Of a stretch of 64,000 nt of DNA, positions 47,173 to 59,637 are shown in pieces. The first letter of the stretch is position 1; the number at the start of each line of letters is the position of its first letter. Position numbers and translations under genes: made by a program. The notes under the pieces are model-generated. The model was not told the origin of the DNA and made no database searches. It saw only the letters and a program-made list of their open reading frames with translations. The stretch covers positions 12,612,017 to 12,676,016 of the forward strand of contig NC_134509.1 in the NCBI RefSeq assembly GCF_027942865.1, in the 5' to 3' direction. The stretch is from Odontesthes bonariensis. Its lineage: Eukaryota; Chordata; Actinopteri; Atheriniformes; Atherinopsidae.

Positions 47173-48435
47173 CTGTAACAACAGCAATTACCTCCTCTCA
47201 GACCATACTGACCTTATTCCTATCTATCTAATTACACATTAGACCTGTAATATGCCATTCCACATCCATGGGTCTCAGATGAATGATTTCCCCCCTCCCT
47301 TTCTCTTTTCATGTCTTTCTCTTCTCCCATCCATTGCTCCTCCACCCCCATCATCACACTGTTCCGGCCAGCTTCCCTCAATTACTGTCACGGGCAGGCC
47401 ACAACATCGGGGGAGGCTCTGTGGGTGGGGTGCGAGGAGGAGGAGAAGTGTATATGGATGTGATGAGAGGAGGAGACGGTTGCAGACATACCAGCACATG
47501 GTATATGTTTACAGGTGTGTTTATATGTGTGTGGGCACGTGTGCATTTCTGTGTTTGTGTGGCGTGCCCACGGGACGATTGCTTGCCACATGCCATAGCT
47601 GTTGGTGCAACAATCCTGAGACAACAACAATTTGACATTTGAAAGGTAAATATATTCCTTTTAGAGTGAAGCTATTGTTCCTCACTAGTTGTGTTGAAAA
47701 TAAGAAAAGCTGAGAAACATAATGATTATTCCGACAAATTCCATTTGCTATGTTGACCGTGAAAAGCAAGGAGACCACAATTTGCCGAAGGTGGCTTTAA
47801 TCTCGCGTTTTTGATCATTTTAACCTCGTGTAAAACACGAGTGTAATTCAATCTCAGCTCCACATTTTTTTGCAGTTTCTTTGGGTGTTTTTGTCTTATC
47901 TGCGTTAAACACAATGGCACAGCCTTTAAATATTAATTCATCAAATCAGCCTGAAATGAGGAAAAAAAGTTTACTTTTATGAGAAAACCCTTTTTTTCTT
48001 TCCTTCATCCCCAAAAAACTCCAGCATCTTGAACTATTTCACCATTTCACAGCACACCACCTATTTCAAGCAGCAAGTGTCCCCTGTTAGATTCAAGCAG
48101 CAGCATGCATCCCAGGCCACAATGATAAACACATTTTCTTGCCTGAACATAGAAAGAATATGTTGTGCTACATCCTGTTTTATTTTAGGGCATCCTGTTT
48201 TCAGCTTCGGCTCCATCACCTGATTGACAGGCACCTGTGATTTGTGGGCTGAAGCCAGATAGGAAGGTTCATTGTTTAGCTGTCTCTTTCTCGGTGCTTG
48301 ATCCAACCCTGACATATGGTATTTAAGCGGTTGAACTGAGTCGACTATTGATATTGATAATTATTGTCTATTTGCTTTTTTAAGTGACATTAGTTTTGTG
48401 ATTTTTATTTAAAAAATAATGTATATACTGTATAT

Positions 48436-48701
48436 AGGTTCTCCCCGGGTACTCCGGCTTCCTCCCACTGTCCAAAAACATGCATGTTAGGTTAATTGGT
48501 GTCTCTAAAGAAATTGTCTTAGGAGTGAGTGTGAGCGTGTGGGTGGTTGTTTATCTCGTTTGTCTCTGTGTGGCCCTGTGATGGACTGGCGACCTGTTCA
48601 GGGTGTACCCTGCCTCTCGCACGATGACCGCTGGGATAGGTTCCAGCCCCCCCGCAACCCGACCGATGGATTCAGCAGGTATAGAAAATGGATGGATGCA
48701 T
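48436..48701 (+). repeat. Common fish dispersed repeat (3' part)
   Basis: Contains the run ttctccccgggtactccggc, tgcatgttaggttaattggt, gatggactggcgacctgttc, agggtgtaccctgcctctcg and the terminal gaaaatggatggatg. This is a very widespread teleost repeat. The other end of the family is at 18250-18345. It carries no coding capacity here. Confidence 0.75.
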
Positions 48702-50986
48702 ATTTACAGTATACATATCTATATATTGATATAGATATGAACAAACTTGTGATTTGGAGCTAGTGTGCTGGATTAACCTCTGTCACAGGTGTTGATTTCG
48801 TCATGCAAATATATGAGACATATGTATATTTGTTTCCATCTATAATGAGTAGTTATATTCATGTTGGTTGGTTATGTGGGACAGGTACAGAGTTTTATGT
48901 ATGCTGCCAAACCTGTTGGTTTTGATCAGCGCAGCCGACATCCAGAATTCACTCACCTTATTTTGAAATGGAATCAGCTGTGAAAGTGTCTTCATGTTTA
49001 ACAACTGCAAGGTGCCTGGAAAAAAAACAAAAAAAAACACTGCTATTTGCAGAAGCAGCATCAATAAAAATGATTGTGCTGTCATTAGTTGAGTTCGCTC
49101 CAGCATCGGCGTCCTTTGGAAAATAATTCTATAATTACGTAGATAATTGGCCTCAATGTGAGGTACATTTGGGGGATGACTGGCTTGAGTGACATGCCTG
49201 TCCTGAGGAGACTGACAAGCTGTTTAGGGGAGAGACATGAAATTTATTCATTGGTGAGTTCATATCACGTGCACAGTGCATTTATTTAGTGGTGATAAAA
49301 ATGACTGCTCGGTTGGCATTTGTCAGTGGAGTAAGTAATGAATTTTCACCAGAAACTTACACTGTGTTTGCTCGCTAGTTTTAAACCGGTTTTGGCCCAA
49401 AGTTATCATGGCTTGTTCTTCAATGAACTGGACTATAAGACCTTCAAAAGATTCTTGAATCTATTTTTCTTTCTTTGTAGAAACGTTTTTTTTTCACCTG
49501 AAAGCTCTAATGTATAACATTTGAAGTTATCAATTTGCAATATGATATTCCCAACTGTGTTGTTTTTCACTACCTTAAACCAAGCAGTTAACATCCAATG
49601 ACGCCACATGTTTCTACCCCCACCAGTTTGCACTGCCGTCTTGCTAAAACAGCTTTGAGGTGACAAACCAAACACAGGCTTTAGAGCTTTTCATATTTTT
49701 TGCAACCACAATAGTTTGGGATAAATTTGAGATACTAAGCTGGCTGTCATTTGTAATTTGTAAACGAGCCTGGCCCTATTGTTCCCTATTGCTATGCAAT
49801 TAAAACTGCGTTGTAAATATAATTTTAGCAGAAAATAGAATGTGTACAATAAACTATGCCTGACCCATGACTGCTTCCGTATTCATGGCTCCAGCTGGTG
49901 AAGACACTGACAATCATAGGCATTTTCAGGGGTTCAGTTCTTCTCCCATGGAAACTGCCGGGGGGGGGGGGGCATTTCTGCTCTCTACATCCATCTTCCT
50001 GTGATGTGCAGTCTAAGGCTGGGACGTTAATTTTAGTAGATAAGATGCTATGCCACTCGCTCTCAATTTATGTTTTGCACCACTTAGGCAGCTTATAAAA
50101 ACTTTTTGGTCATCAAAGAGCAATATAAAAAGTAATGGGACTCTAAAAACTGCATACATCAAGATGTTACGTAGCCTAAAATGTAAAAAAAAAAAAATCA
50201 CAAGTTAAGTTCTTCTGAGAAAGTTTGCTTACAAACGCCAATTGTGAGAAGATGAATCCATGTATATGTGTGTTTGTCTCATCTGCAGGTCTACGGGTCA
50301 AGTCACAGTACGGTAATTTTCCCATTTCTCAGATATCTTCATTATGAGCTCAGGCCTACTTCATTAAGAATCCTGTTCACGCCTCATACCCCTGCAAAAT
50401 ACTTCATACATAAAATCCCTAATTTCCTGTCAGGGTGCGTGAAAGTAATTGAATCATTTCACACTGAGGAAAGATAAAGATCACTCTGTTGGAGGTGTTC
50501 TCACAGACTCTGGCAAAGCGTGGCCTCAAATGTTCCGGAATATCTGCTGCAAGGTGTGAGTCCAAACAATCAACCAAAAGATCATCCTTGTAAAAGGAAT
50601 ACACACAATAAATCCAAATATTGATAAAAATCACAGTTGTTTAAAGGACTAATGGTAGTTGGAGTTTTTGGGTTTATTTGGTCGGCATTTTAGCAGAGCA
50701 CATCTGCAACCTGAACTCCTCAGAAAGGTGCTGGCTCATCCAAAACAGAATAACACGCCTTCTCAAAGCTCTGATCTAGAGGATGAAGACCATTCAAAGT
50801 TGCTCTGATGATCTTGTGTTAACTCGTAAAAGAAGTATTAGAAGTAAAAGAAGAACACATTTACCTTGCCAGGAATCATATTTCCACGTGACATACTTTA
50901 TTTACTCAATATCACAATTCCATTTTTTTAGAATGCTAAAATGCCTAAAGGCTGAATCCTGTTTATCGTTGAATGGTCCTCTAGCC
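48702..50986. other. Gene-poor stretch
   Basis: AT-rich, no gene or identifiable repeat. An 11-base G run lies near 49961-49971. Confidence 0.4.
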
Positions 50987-51830
50987 CAGTGGTTCCCAAA
51001 CTTTTTGTGCCCAAGGCACACCAAAGGACAAGTAAAAATCTCAATCTCAAATCTCCCTTATAACACATGTTATCACTCATATCATGTAAAATATCTGTAA
51101 ATCTGCATAATTATTTACTAATGCCAAATAAAATGTGACAAAGACAACTATATTACTCATTAAATACTTATTAACGAAATATTTAAAAAATAAATTTGAA
51201 ACTTTATCAAATTAGGCTTCATCAAAGCAGCAACAATCTCATTTAAACCAGACAGGTCACAAAATTACAAATGGGGCAAAGGAAACTCAGCAGAAATTCA
51301 GCACAGAACTGTCAATGCAAGGAAGCTGCATTGTCCATGGTCCTAAACTACAAATTATCAATCCAACATTTCAGCAATCAGCATGGAAACATGTGCTATT
51401 GTAAATATTTGTGCCTACTTACAAATTAGTGAGATACGTATGTGCCTGTCGGGGCGCAGATTTCTTTAATCCTTGGTGGCACTGAGCAGAGGGCCACTCG
51501 CAAGTCCTGTTCAACAGAGAGCCGTGAACTCCTGTTGTTCTTCATGTTTAACCAGAGTTAAGAACGCCAACTCACACGGGGAAAGGAAGAAGTTGCTCAA
51601 TCGTGTGGTGGGAGATGCTTAGGTAGTCTGATGCAGAAGCATTAGCTACCTAGCAGTTCAGTTAGCATTAGCTAACTTCTCCAGAAGGGAAGCACTCGGG
51701 CTGAGGATTGTTGACACCCCCGGTCCAACTGAAGCCATAAGACAGGTAACTTCTGTCTGAACCAGAGAATTTCAAAGTCTGAGACAATAAACCTTCCCTC
51801 AGATAAAGTTGGGAAAGACACCGCTCTCTA
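50987..51830. repeat. hAT-like dispersed repeat, degraded
   Basis: Starts cagtggttcccaaacttttt, a terminal sequence typical of hAT-type elements, followed by gtgcccaaggcacacc. Later parts (51460-51700) contain ggtggcactgagcagagggc, ttcatgtttaaccagagtta and gttagcattagctaacttct, which I associate with a recurrent fish repeat. No matching right terminal repeat or target duplication was identified, so the end is approximate. Confidence 0.5.
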
Positions 51831-52624
51831 CTTTTTTGCTAAGTTTTGCAAAGTGCCAACATGGTCATGATTATAGCCTCATACACACTTAACACGTGAG
51901 CCAAGATAACCACACATTAGTTTGTGTGACACTTCCAGACTTTAGTTCATACAGAAAGGGTATTTCCTAAGATATCAATTAGATTCACACTTTTTCACAA
52001 CAGTCAGATTCCCCCAAAAGGAATTTATCGAGCTCTTGAGCCACATCAACCACACAAACATTTAATCTTTTATTTTTGACAACTAATTTGAACTTGAACA
52101 AACTATTTATTTGATGAAACCCATATATCTAGAATATAAAGTTAGTTTTACATGTATATATTTTTAACATATACATGTGTGGAATAGAATATCATGGATA
52201 AAATGAAAAGATGAGGGTCTCTTTTTTTTGGCAACTTAGCTCGAGTTTGGTCATTTGAATTTACTAAATGTTATTGCTGTACTTGCAACACTAATTCTTC
52301 CTCCAACCTTTTTACCTCAGCTCCTCTAAGCTGCTACTGCTGCACAAGGGGTTGAAAAGGCTTTTTAGGGCTTCAGGGATGAGGTGAAAGGGTGAAGTGT
52401 GGGGTGGATCTGTGGTGCATTGTGGCTGCACATTAATTGAATGGGCTTGGGTCCTGAATCCCTAATTAGGGACAATGGCTGTGACATGGGCAGCACAGAA
52501 GCAGAGAGCTCTTCTGAAAGGTAAGTGGGAAGTTGAAGGACAGCCACGGGAAAGCGCCTCACACTCTCGTACAGCATCCTCCAAAAGCCTTAAGAGACTA
52601 TTGTGTGAGTGTATAAGTGCACAT

Positions 52625-52625
<1 letters not shown>

Positions 52626-52665
<40 letters not shown>
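52626..52665. repeat. (AC)n microsatellite
   Basis: About twenty AC units. Confidence 0.95.
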
Positions 52666-52669
<4 letters not shown>

Positions 52670-53304
52670 AATCATAGAGAGGTACAGTGGAGTAGGGGAT
52701 GGAATCGAGATGGGGCTTCAGCTGCCTTTTCTTGTCTTTTTCCTTTTTCAAGCTCATTGACTGATGTCACAGTACAAGACTGAGAAGTAAAAGTGCATCA
52801 TCTGGGGGGGAAAAAAACAAAAAAACGATGTTGTAAAAAAGCAACCCACCTTAAAGGAACGAAATAAACACCTTGCTAAAAAGCATCAAGCTCTGGCAGT
52901 GTGTTTCTATGTATATGTTTGGACTACAAGCAACAAAGAACTTGGTCCGTGTTCATGTGAGCGTTGCATTTAAATGTCTTAGAGGTACTTTTGCACCATA
53001 TTTCAACTACAGAAAACAATGACATATGTTCGTCAATAGAGTTAATTCTAGATAATTTATAGTGCCAATTTGAAATAATTTGACTTTTTGGAGAATTTCT
53101 GTGAATATTAGTCAGAAAAATGAATCTGCTGATGCTTAGGTTTTCACTTGAAATCAGGTATCAACAGCAATCATGCCAAACAAACAGAGGCAGGTTTGGA
53201 TTTATAGTCAAGAATCAGGTGTCACGTGATATTCACATTGTCTGATTTACACTGTAAAAAAAAAAGTATAGGTAATCTGCTCCAGCAACTAGCTCGGAAG
53301 TCAC

Positions 53305-53724
53305 ATGCAAATAAGTTCTGTTTCGTCAGTGCATGAGACACAGAAGTCTCAGACAAGACAAGACAGAAAAAGCTTTACCATTCCTGAGGATGACCCAGAG
53401 AGGCCAAGTAGACAGGCAGGAAAGCCTAGGGTGTTGGTCCACAGACAGGACAAATGCGACCAGAAAAAAAGCTGGGAGATCTCAGAGGAACAGGCAAGGG
53501 TCACTGTGGGAGTAAGTAGAGCAAAAGACTCAGCATTGATCAGCTCATCTGGAGTGGAAGCAGGTTGCAAAATGGACAAATGGGAGTCTGAGTCCATAAG
53601 CCTTTCTGTCGCTACAGACATCTCACAGCTCAGATGGAACAGCTTGAAAAGATGTGATAAAACTGTAAAAAACTTTGTATTTAGCTTTGTGCCTAACAAG
53701 AATGACTTGGTTTATTACTGTTAA
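53305..53724 (+). other. Unassigned 139-codon open frame
   Basis: A plus-strand frame encoding a polar, Ser/Lys/Arg-rich 139-residue product (SFTIPEDDPERPSRQAGKPR in its first third). I recognise no domain, and there is no promoter or neighbouring exon to support it. Purine-rich DNA tends to leave such frames open by chance. Confidence 0.15.
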
Positions 53725-56019
53725 GATGGTGTAGCCGTGTATTTTGCCATTATTTAGTAGAAGACTGAAGAAAGTTAAGTCCTCATAAAATCCCAGCCGA
53801 TACAGTCAGCGCATATACAATAACCAGTGCAATGATAAAATGCTTGTGTGAGCCTGTAATTTCTTGTTGAACATAGTGATTCCGATAAAAACCTCTTTCT
53901 TGCTGAGAATGTATGAGCCTAGGCTTGTGCAGAACATTACTCTTGCATATAAAGAATCCGCCGCAGCTCAACTCTCAGAACATTAACCTATGAGGGTTTG
54001 GATTACTGAGTTTTAGAACAGTTCAGACTTTTAAAGGTGTTGAAAGGAGGTGGATCCAAATGCAGGACACGCCATTAGACAAGTAATGGCAAAATAAAAG
54101 ACAGTTTTAACGAAATGCAGTGCAGTTCCCTTTGTTGTAAGGGTTGTTAGGTTGTGACACCAATTTCACTCTGAACTTTACTCTCTGATGTCAAATAGCA
54201 GAACATATGGGACAATACTAAAATACTACTTGCCTGTTTTGGGTTTTTTGAGGACTTTATTTCCAACAAAAAGGTGTTCACCCTTGAAAGACACGCGACT
54301 TTAAAAAAATGGGAAAGAGATTAAAAGTATACCCAGCATAGTCTAGCTCTGGTTTTAACTGAAGCCTACATATTTTAAGCAAGAAATAATCTGAATTTGC
54401 TGTTAGAAAGATGTCAGATCTCTTTTGTCCCTCATCTTCAGTGGGTTAAAGCAACATGAGCCCCTTCCTGCAGAACACACCCAAAGCACTGACCAAACTA
54501 TTAAATTTTGAGTTTGAGCTGCATTGTGAATAATGTAGGTTAGGGTTTTTTTCTTCTTCTAAAGGTAGTAAAGTGGGGCAAGTGAGAAACAGTACCTGGT
54601 TCTACAGCTTTGAAGAACTTTTTATAATCAAACTTGCCAATTTTTTAAATACAGGCAGAAATATAGGCTGCAGTCCTCTGTGTGATGATAACTTTAGCAA
54701 CCGTTGTGTTAGAAATGATCAACACCAATACTACAAGCCAGTGAAATATGTTTTTTTGCTGCTTATGAATTTCAACAGCACTAAAAGTTTTAGCCCAAAA
54801 TGACTCAAACCCAAAGAGCTCACACTTTCTGTTGTCCTTATGGCAAGCGTAAAGTTTGGAATTTTTTTTTAAAACACCCACTGTTTGTTGAAATGAATGA
54901 ATGTGAAACACTTAAATGTCAAAACAAACCGATTCATGACTCCCAGCTGCAAGTTTATGCATGTTTAGGTTGGTTGATCAATACCATTTCCAATGCTGAC
55001 TGCTGTGCTGCCGGTGTGTAACAGAACAACAGCTGCTCTAGGTGTGTGTGAACATGTTTGTGTCCTACACATCTAAAAACAGCTGGATCCTCAAGGCCAA
55101 GGGTGTCATCCAGCCAGCCAACCAGGCAGCTCACCTTACCCCCCCTTACCGTTCTCCCCCACCCCTTCTCTTCCATCCTACAGGTCTCATTATGAGCAGG
55201 AACAAGCTATCAGATATCCTCTCCTCCCCCAACTCTTGCTCCATCATGGCCATGGAGATGGAGAGGTGAAAAAAAAAAAAAAAAATGAGTCAGGTGCTAA
55301 ACGTGAATGTGGATTAGTTTCTATGCCAACGGCAAGAGGACGCACTTACACAGGCAGCCAGCCACAGCCAGCCAGGGTCCCTGCAAGACACTTGTCTTTG
55401 TCCCTCTTGTTTTCTCTCCTTGTCTGCCCTCCCCTTCCCTTCTGTGCTCTTTCCATCAGTGGGGGAGATAAGGCTGGGCCCTGTGCCTGGTATTAAACCT
55501 TATCTGTCCAGCTGGGGCTAAGGTCTGCTGGATTTGGCTGCAAAAGTGCAACAGTTCAACTTAAAACAAGCCCTGTTCTATCGGCCACCCATTAGCATCT
55601 CTCATCAACAGGAGGAGACGTACCAAAAAATGGAGCCCTGGAGTCCTGGAGATTTCCATTGTGCACGTTACTCCTATATATTTCTCTGAACTTTCACGGC
55701 GGAGAAATATTTCAATCGATTTATTTTACTTTTCACTGTTCTGTTCTCATAGCCTTTCCTGGAGCTACATCCATGTCTCCTTTGTGTGATATTTCCTCCT
55801 GATGCTGCTGTTCCTCTCTCTCTGAAAGGGTTGAGGGTGGGAGGGAGGGAGCGAAAAAGATGAGCGATAGACAGGGAAGGGAAGACAGACAGGGAGAGAG
55901 TTGGGCTGAGAGAGCAAGGGGACAAAGCAGGAGAAGGAGACAGAAAAGGGAGGAAGATGAGCACACATACACTCAGGCAGGGAAACAGGCAGGAGGGGGT
56001 TAAGGTGAAAACAATAACA

Positions 56020-56290
56020 AGGGGAGCGGGGATCGTGCGTCAGTGTGCGGCTCCCTGGAAGTGTCAGGCTCTCTGTTCATTGACAGTGTCGTGCACCCGC
56101 CGCCCCGAGAGCGCCGGCAGCCTCACAAAGACAGACAGCTCGAATTAATCCCACGGGGGGAGTGCGTGACAGTTTGGCAGAGCGGAGAATTGAAAGGGAG
56201 GAGGATGCTGAGAATGGGGAAGGCGCGAGCATTTGTCAAATCATAATTAAATGATGAATCACTATTCCGTTATTAACGATATGCCCACCA
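56020..56290. promoter_or_regulatory. CpG-richer patch next to homeodomain-type motifs
   Basis: In otherwise AT-rich DNA, 56020-56200 has many CpG (cacccgccgccccgagagcg, cacggggggagtgcgtgac). It is followed at 56235-56280 by tcataattaaatgatgaatc and attaacgat, which contain homeodomain core ATTA/TAAT sites. This looks like a possible distal enhancer or an unrecognised promoter. No transcript evidence. Confidence 0.25.
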
Positions 56291-58679
56291 GAACCTCCCT
56301 TGTGACAAAAAAAAGGGAAAAAAATAGAAATGGAGAAGAAAAAAAAAAGCGACCACCAGCATTGTGGCCACTGAAAAATAGAGGATACATATTGCCCGTT
56401 TGGCTTATTTTGCAGAGTTCTGGTTGCTCACAAATAACTGATTTGGTGCTGATGGTTGATTTAGGCTTTACTACATCAAAATCAATACAACTTGAATGTT
56501 TTTAAAAGCATGCGTGAATTCTAATTATAGAAGTATGTAACCAACATTCTGATCAGCCTCACTGCACAGCTCTTCATCCTTATTTTGTCAAACCTTTTTC
56601 AAAATTTTATTAATTTTCTATGAATCACTTGATACTATTGTGGCATCAAATACCGAATTAAAGTCTACATTGATAGAGTGTGACAGAGCTTTAGATCGTC
56701 AACAAGAAAGATTTCATTGGAAATTTGCAAATCACTGAAATTTAGATTTTTGCCTTTATAATTCATACGTCCCAACATTTTTGATCATCAATCTACACAA
56801 AACAGGTCATAATGACAAAGTGAATCATGTTATCTTATATAATTTCCCAGTTTATTCATAATTAATCACTTAACTCTCTAATTCATAGATTCTTTTACAT
56901 AACTACAGTACCTTATTTTCTGAGAGTATGAATCGTCCAGATTCAGAGATTTGCATGGAGACATGTTATGTATTGTGTTAAATGACCAAGAACTATATTT
57001 TACAGAGTTAGTCAATTTTCTAAGCAGGACTTTTAGAGCTGAAAGCATCTATGGAGTATTGTTTGATGTAAGCAAAAGCCTACCCTGTCTCAAACTCTTT
57101 AAAGTTATAGATATGCTTTACAGGCATTAGATGGAAACATCTTGGACGGTTGTATTGGTTTATAATGGACCGGTTTTAGATTTTAAAGGTGTGCCTTGGA
57201 AATTGACCTCAAGTATCTGAAATGAATCCAATTAAAACCTACGTAAGAAAAAATGTGTAACATGAGGAGCACATCCTGGCGGGTGGTAAATTAATAGGAA
57301 AAGTGAATGTAGCCCATGAGAAAAGCCTTGTGTTTTTTCAGATGATCTAATTTGATGGTGACTTTGACACCCAAATATGTGCTCTCATGATGATATTTTG
57401 TAATATTTCCCCACTGGCAACTGTGACAATGTTAATTCCAAACTAATTTGGAGTACAATACAGCTACATGAACTAAAATTCATTAGTTTAAAATAATGCT
57501 TTTGAGGACCGTAAGCAACACTTAGTTGTTCACTGAAAATATAACAAGTAAATGTGTTCCGAGCCTTTTTGATGATGCGAATTTCAGTTTCAAAACCTTT
57601 CCAGATCGATTGTTGCTGGCAAAGATCAAATAAAGTGTGCCCAAGTCTGAAGCTAGGAAAATGCTTCTGTCCTTGCTTGTCTAGACATTTCAGTTTTAAT
57701 TTTTCTTCATTTATTTTTTGAAGATCCACTGTTTTATTTTTGCTTCCAAATACTCTCAGTCCTTTCAAGGACAACTAACGATCACATTATCTTTAGAGGA
57801 CTGATACTTTTCCCCTTAGAGGAAGTCTGATTGTTTCTTTTTTTTCTTTTTGATATGAGGGAGTAAGTCTCGATAAGAGTGAACTTCTAACTGTTTCCTT
57901 TTGGACAAAAAAAGAAAAAGTCTGTTTACATCATCATGAGATTGCTGTATGACTGATATTAACCTCCCTGATTTTGCTTTGTATTATACTTTATTTTCTT
58001 TTAGATGTTCTGTTTAAACCAAAAGATCACATTTGTTGTGAATTGGTTAAAAATAAATTAGCTGAATTGAACTAAATTAGTAATAAGTTAGAGAGAGTTT
58101 TAGGATTTGTTGCCAAATACTTGAGCAGTAAAAATAAGATTTGATGCCATGAAACAGGAAGTTGTTTCTCAGCAGTTATGGATGACCAAAAGCTAATTAC
58201 ACTTTTACCATACGTGAGGAGAGGGCTCCCTACTATTTGGTTTAAAGGTTTAAAGGTTAAAGGTTTTCAGCATCGGTTTTGGAAAAATGGCTTTATTGTG
58301 CTAGGAAATTTCAGTGAAATAGAACTGGCATCAGCTTTGACTGATGATATGAAATTCTGTACACATATGTATATTACCAAGACCTACAAAAACTCGTATA
58401 GGACCCATCCCCTAAACCCTAAATAGGAAGTCAGCCAATGTGCCATTTTCATTCTGTGATGCTGCTTTATTAACATTTAACAAGGACAGCATCAGGGGGT
58501 CAAGGGGATTAGGAGGACAGACGTCCAGCTCTAAAGCATGCAGCTTGTGTCTGAGTCCCAGTTTAACACTATTGTTTTTCATGTTGTTTTGGGTCTTTAT
58601 TTTTACCTCCAGTCTTTTTTTTGGGTTTCCTTCTTTCTACTGATGTACCTACTGATATAACTTCATTACACATTCAATG

Positions 58680-58860
58680 TGCTTCGTAGCGCAACCATTT
58701 TAGCCACCTGACACCCTCTGTACAGAGGCTGAAGGTCCTTGTTGTAGCTGGCCCAGGTTTAAGTCCCTGCTTATGACCCCTTTCTGTTTGCCAATCGCTT
58801 GTCTCTCTGCCCACTTAAGTGTCTCAACACTTTCACATAAAGGACGCCAGTGCTAAAAAA
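58680..58860 (+). repeat. tRNA-derived SINE
   Basis: tagcgcaaccattttagc near the start is A-box-like, ctgtacagaggctgaaggtcc follows, and ggtttaagtcc at 58756-58766 is a degraded B box. Then come acccctttctgtttgccaatcgcttgtctctctgccc-type tail sequences. This is the layout of a common fish tRNA-derived SINE. It ends in an A run near 58860. Confidence 0.6.
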
Positions 58861-59637
58861 AAGTATTCAAATTTCTGGGTAATGGTTATGTATTAAAAGT
58901 ATCTGGCTAAGTGTGGAAAAACATTAAAGTACCAAATAAAATGTATTTTATTGAGAAAAGGTGTTGGCTACATTTTACAAATGTCAATGGCATTACATCT
59001 CACGACTGTTACATTACCAGTTCAGGAAACTCTTTAGATCTAAAGTGACCGTTCAGGGATCTCTTTGTATTCAAAGAGCAGGCTGAACAGGCATCAGAGT
59101 GTGATGAGTTGGAAAGGAGAGCATGTTGCCTCCTAGGGATTTAACCACATTGATATGAACTTTCAACTCTAATTGAAACACCACTGCAAACTGATACATT
59201 ACAAATCTTTGGGTATATTTGCGGCATCAGGAAGTAAAGATCGGTGTGAATGGTGCAAAACCTCACCAATCCATCCAATGAAGGCAACTACTGCTTGGAA
59301 GGGAGAGGCAGAATGGCAGGTCATATATTTACATTCATAGGGAAAAAACCAGATATGTGGCATAATACTGAATATGTTGCAATGCAGAAGGAGTTTAAAA
59401 GTGGGTATACGCCGTATAACCATGTATACCCTGCAGTACACCACTACCGGTGTCACTTTTCAATGCCATGTATGAAAATTGGAATAAAAATGTAACATCC
59501 TCCAAAACAAACTCCTCTGCTTTTTAATTTTTGTAGAATGACGTGTACGTGGTTGACTGGAAAATTTTGGTGTTTGAATGAGGGACCTGTTATAACTCAC
59601 AGATACAAAGTCCAGTCTGCTGCAGACTTCCCAGATA
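58861..59637. other. Short spacer without recognised features
   Basis: AT-rich sequence between the SINE and the LINE. No gene or repeat recognised. Confidence 0.4.

Larger units (their letters stand above)
42171..48435. other. Gene-poor stretch
   Basis: No coding exon, RNA gene or complete mobile element could be supported. Local features are an (AC)n tract at 45863-45888, two CTCF-like motifs listed separately, and several poly(A)/poly(T) runs. Confidence 0.4.
51831..58679. other. Gene-poor stretch
   Basis: No recognisable gene. Contains an (AC)n tract (52626-52665), an unassigned 139-codon frame (53305-53724), purine-rich low-complexity DNA at 55800-55970, and a small CpG-rich patch at 56020-56200. 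56.5-58.2 kb is plain AT-rich DNA. Confidence 0.4.

Noticed and set aside
55042-55269. Possible exon after a good acceptor (tcttccatcctacag) reading MSRNKLSDILSSPNSC
   Set aside because: No recognised protein, no partner exon and no donor. The acceptor-like tract lies in C/T-rich low-complexity DNA.
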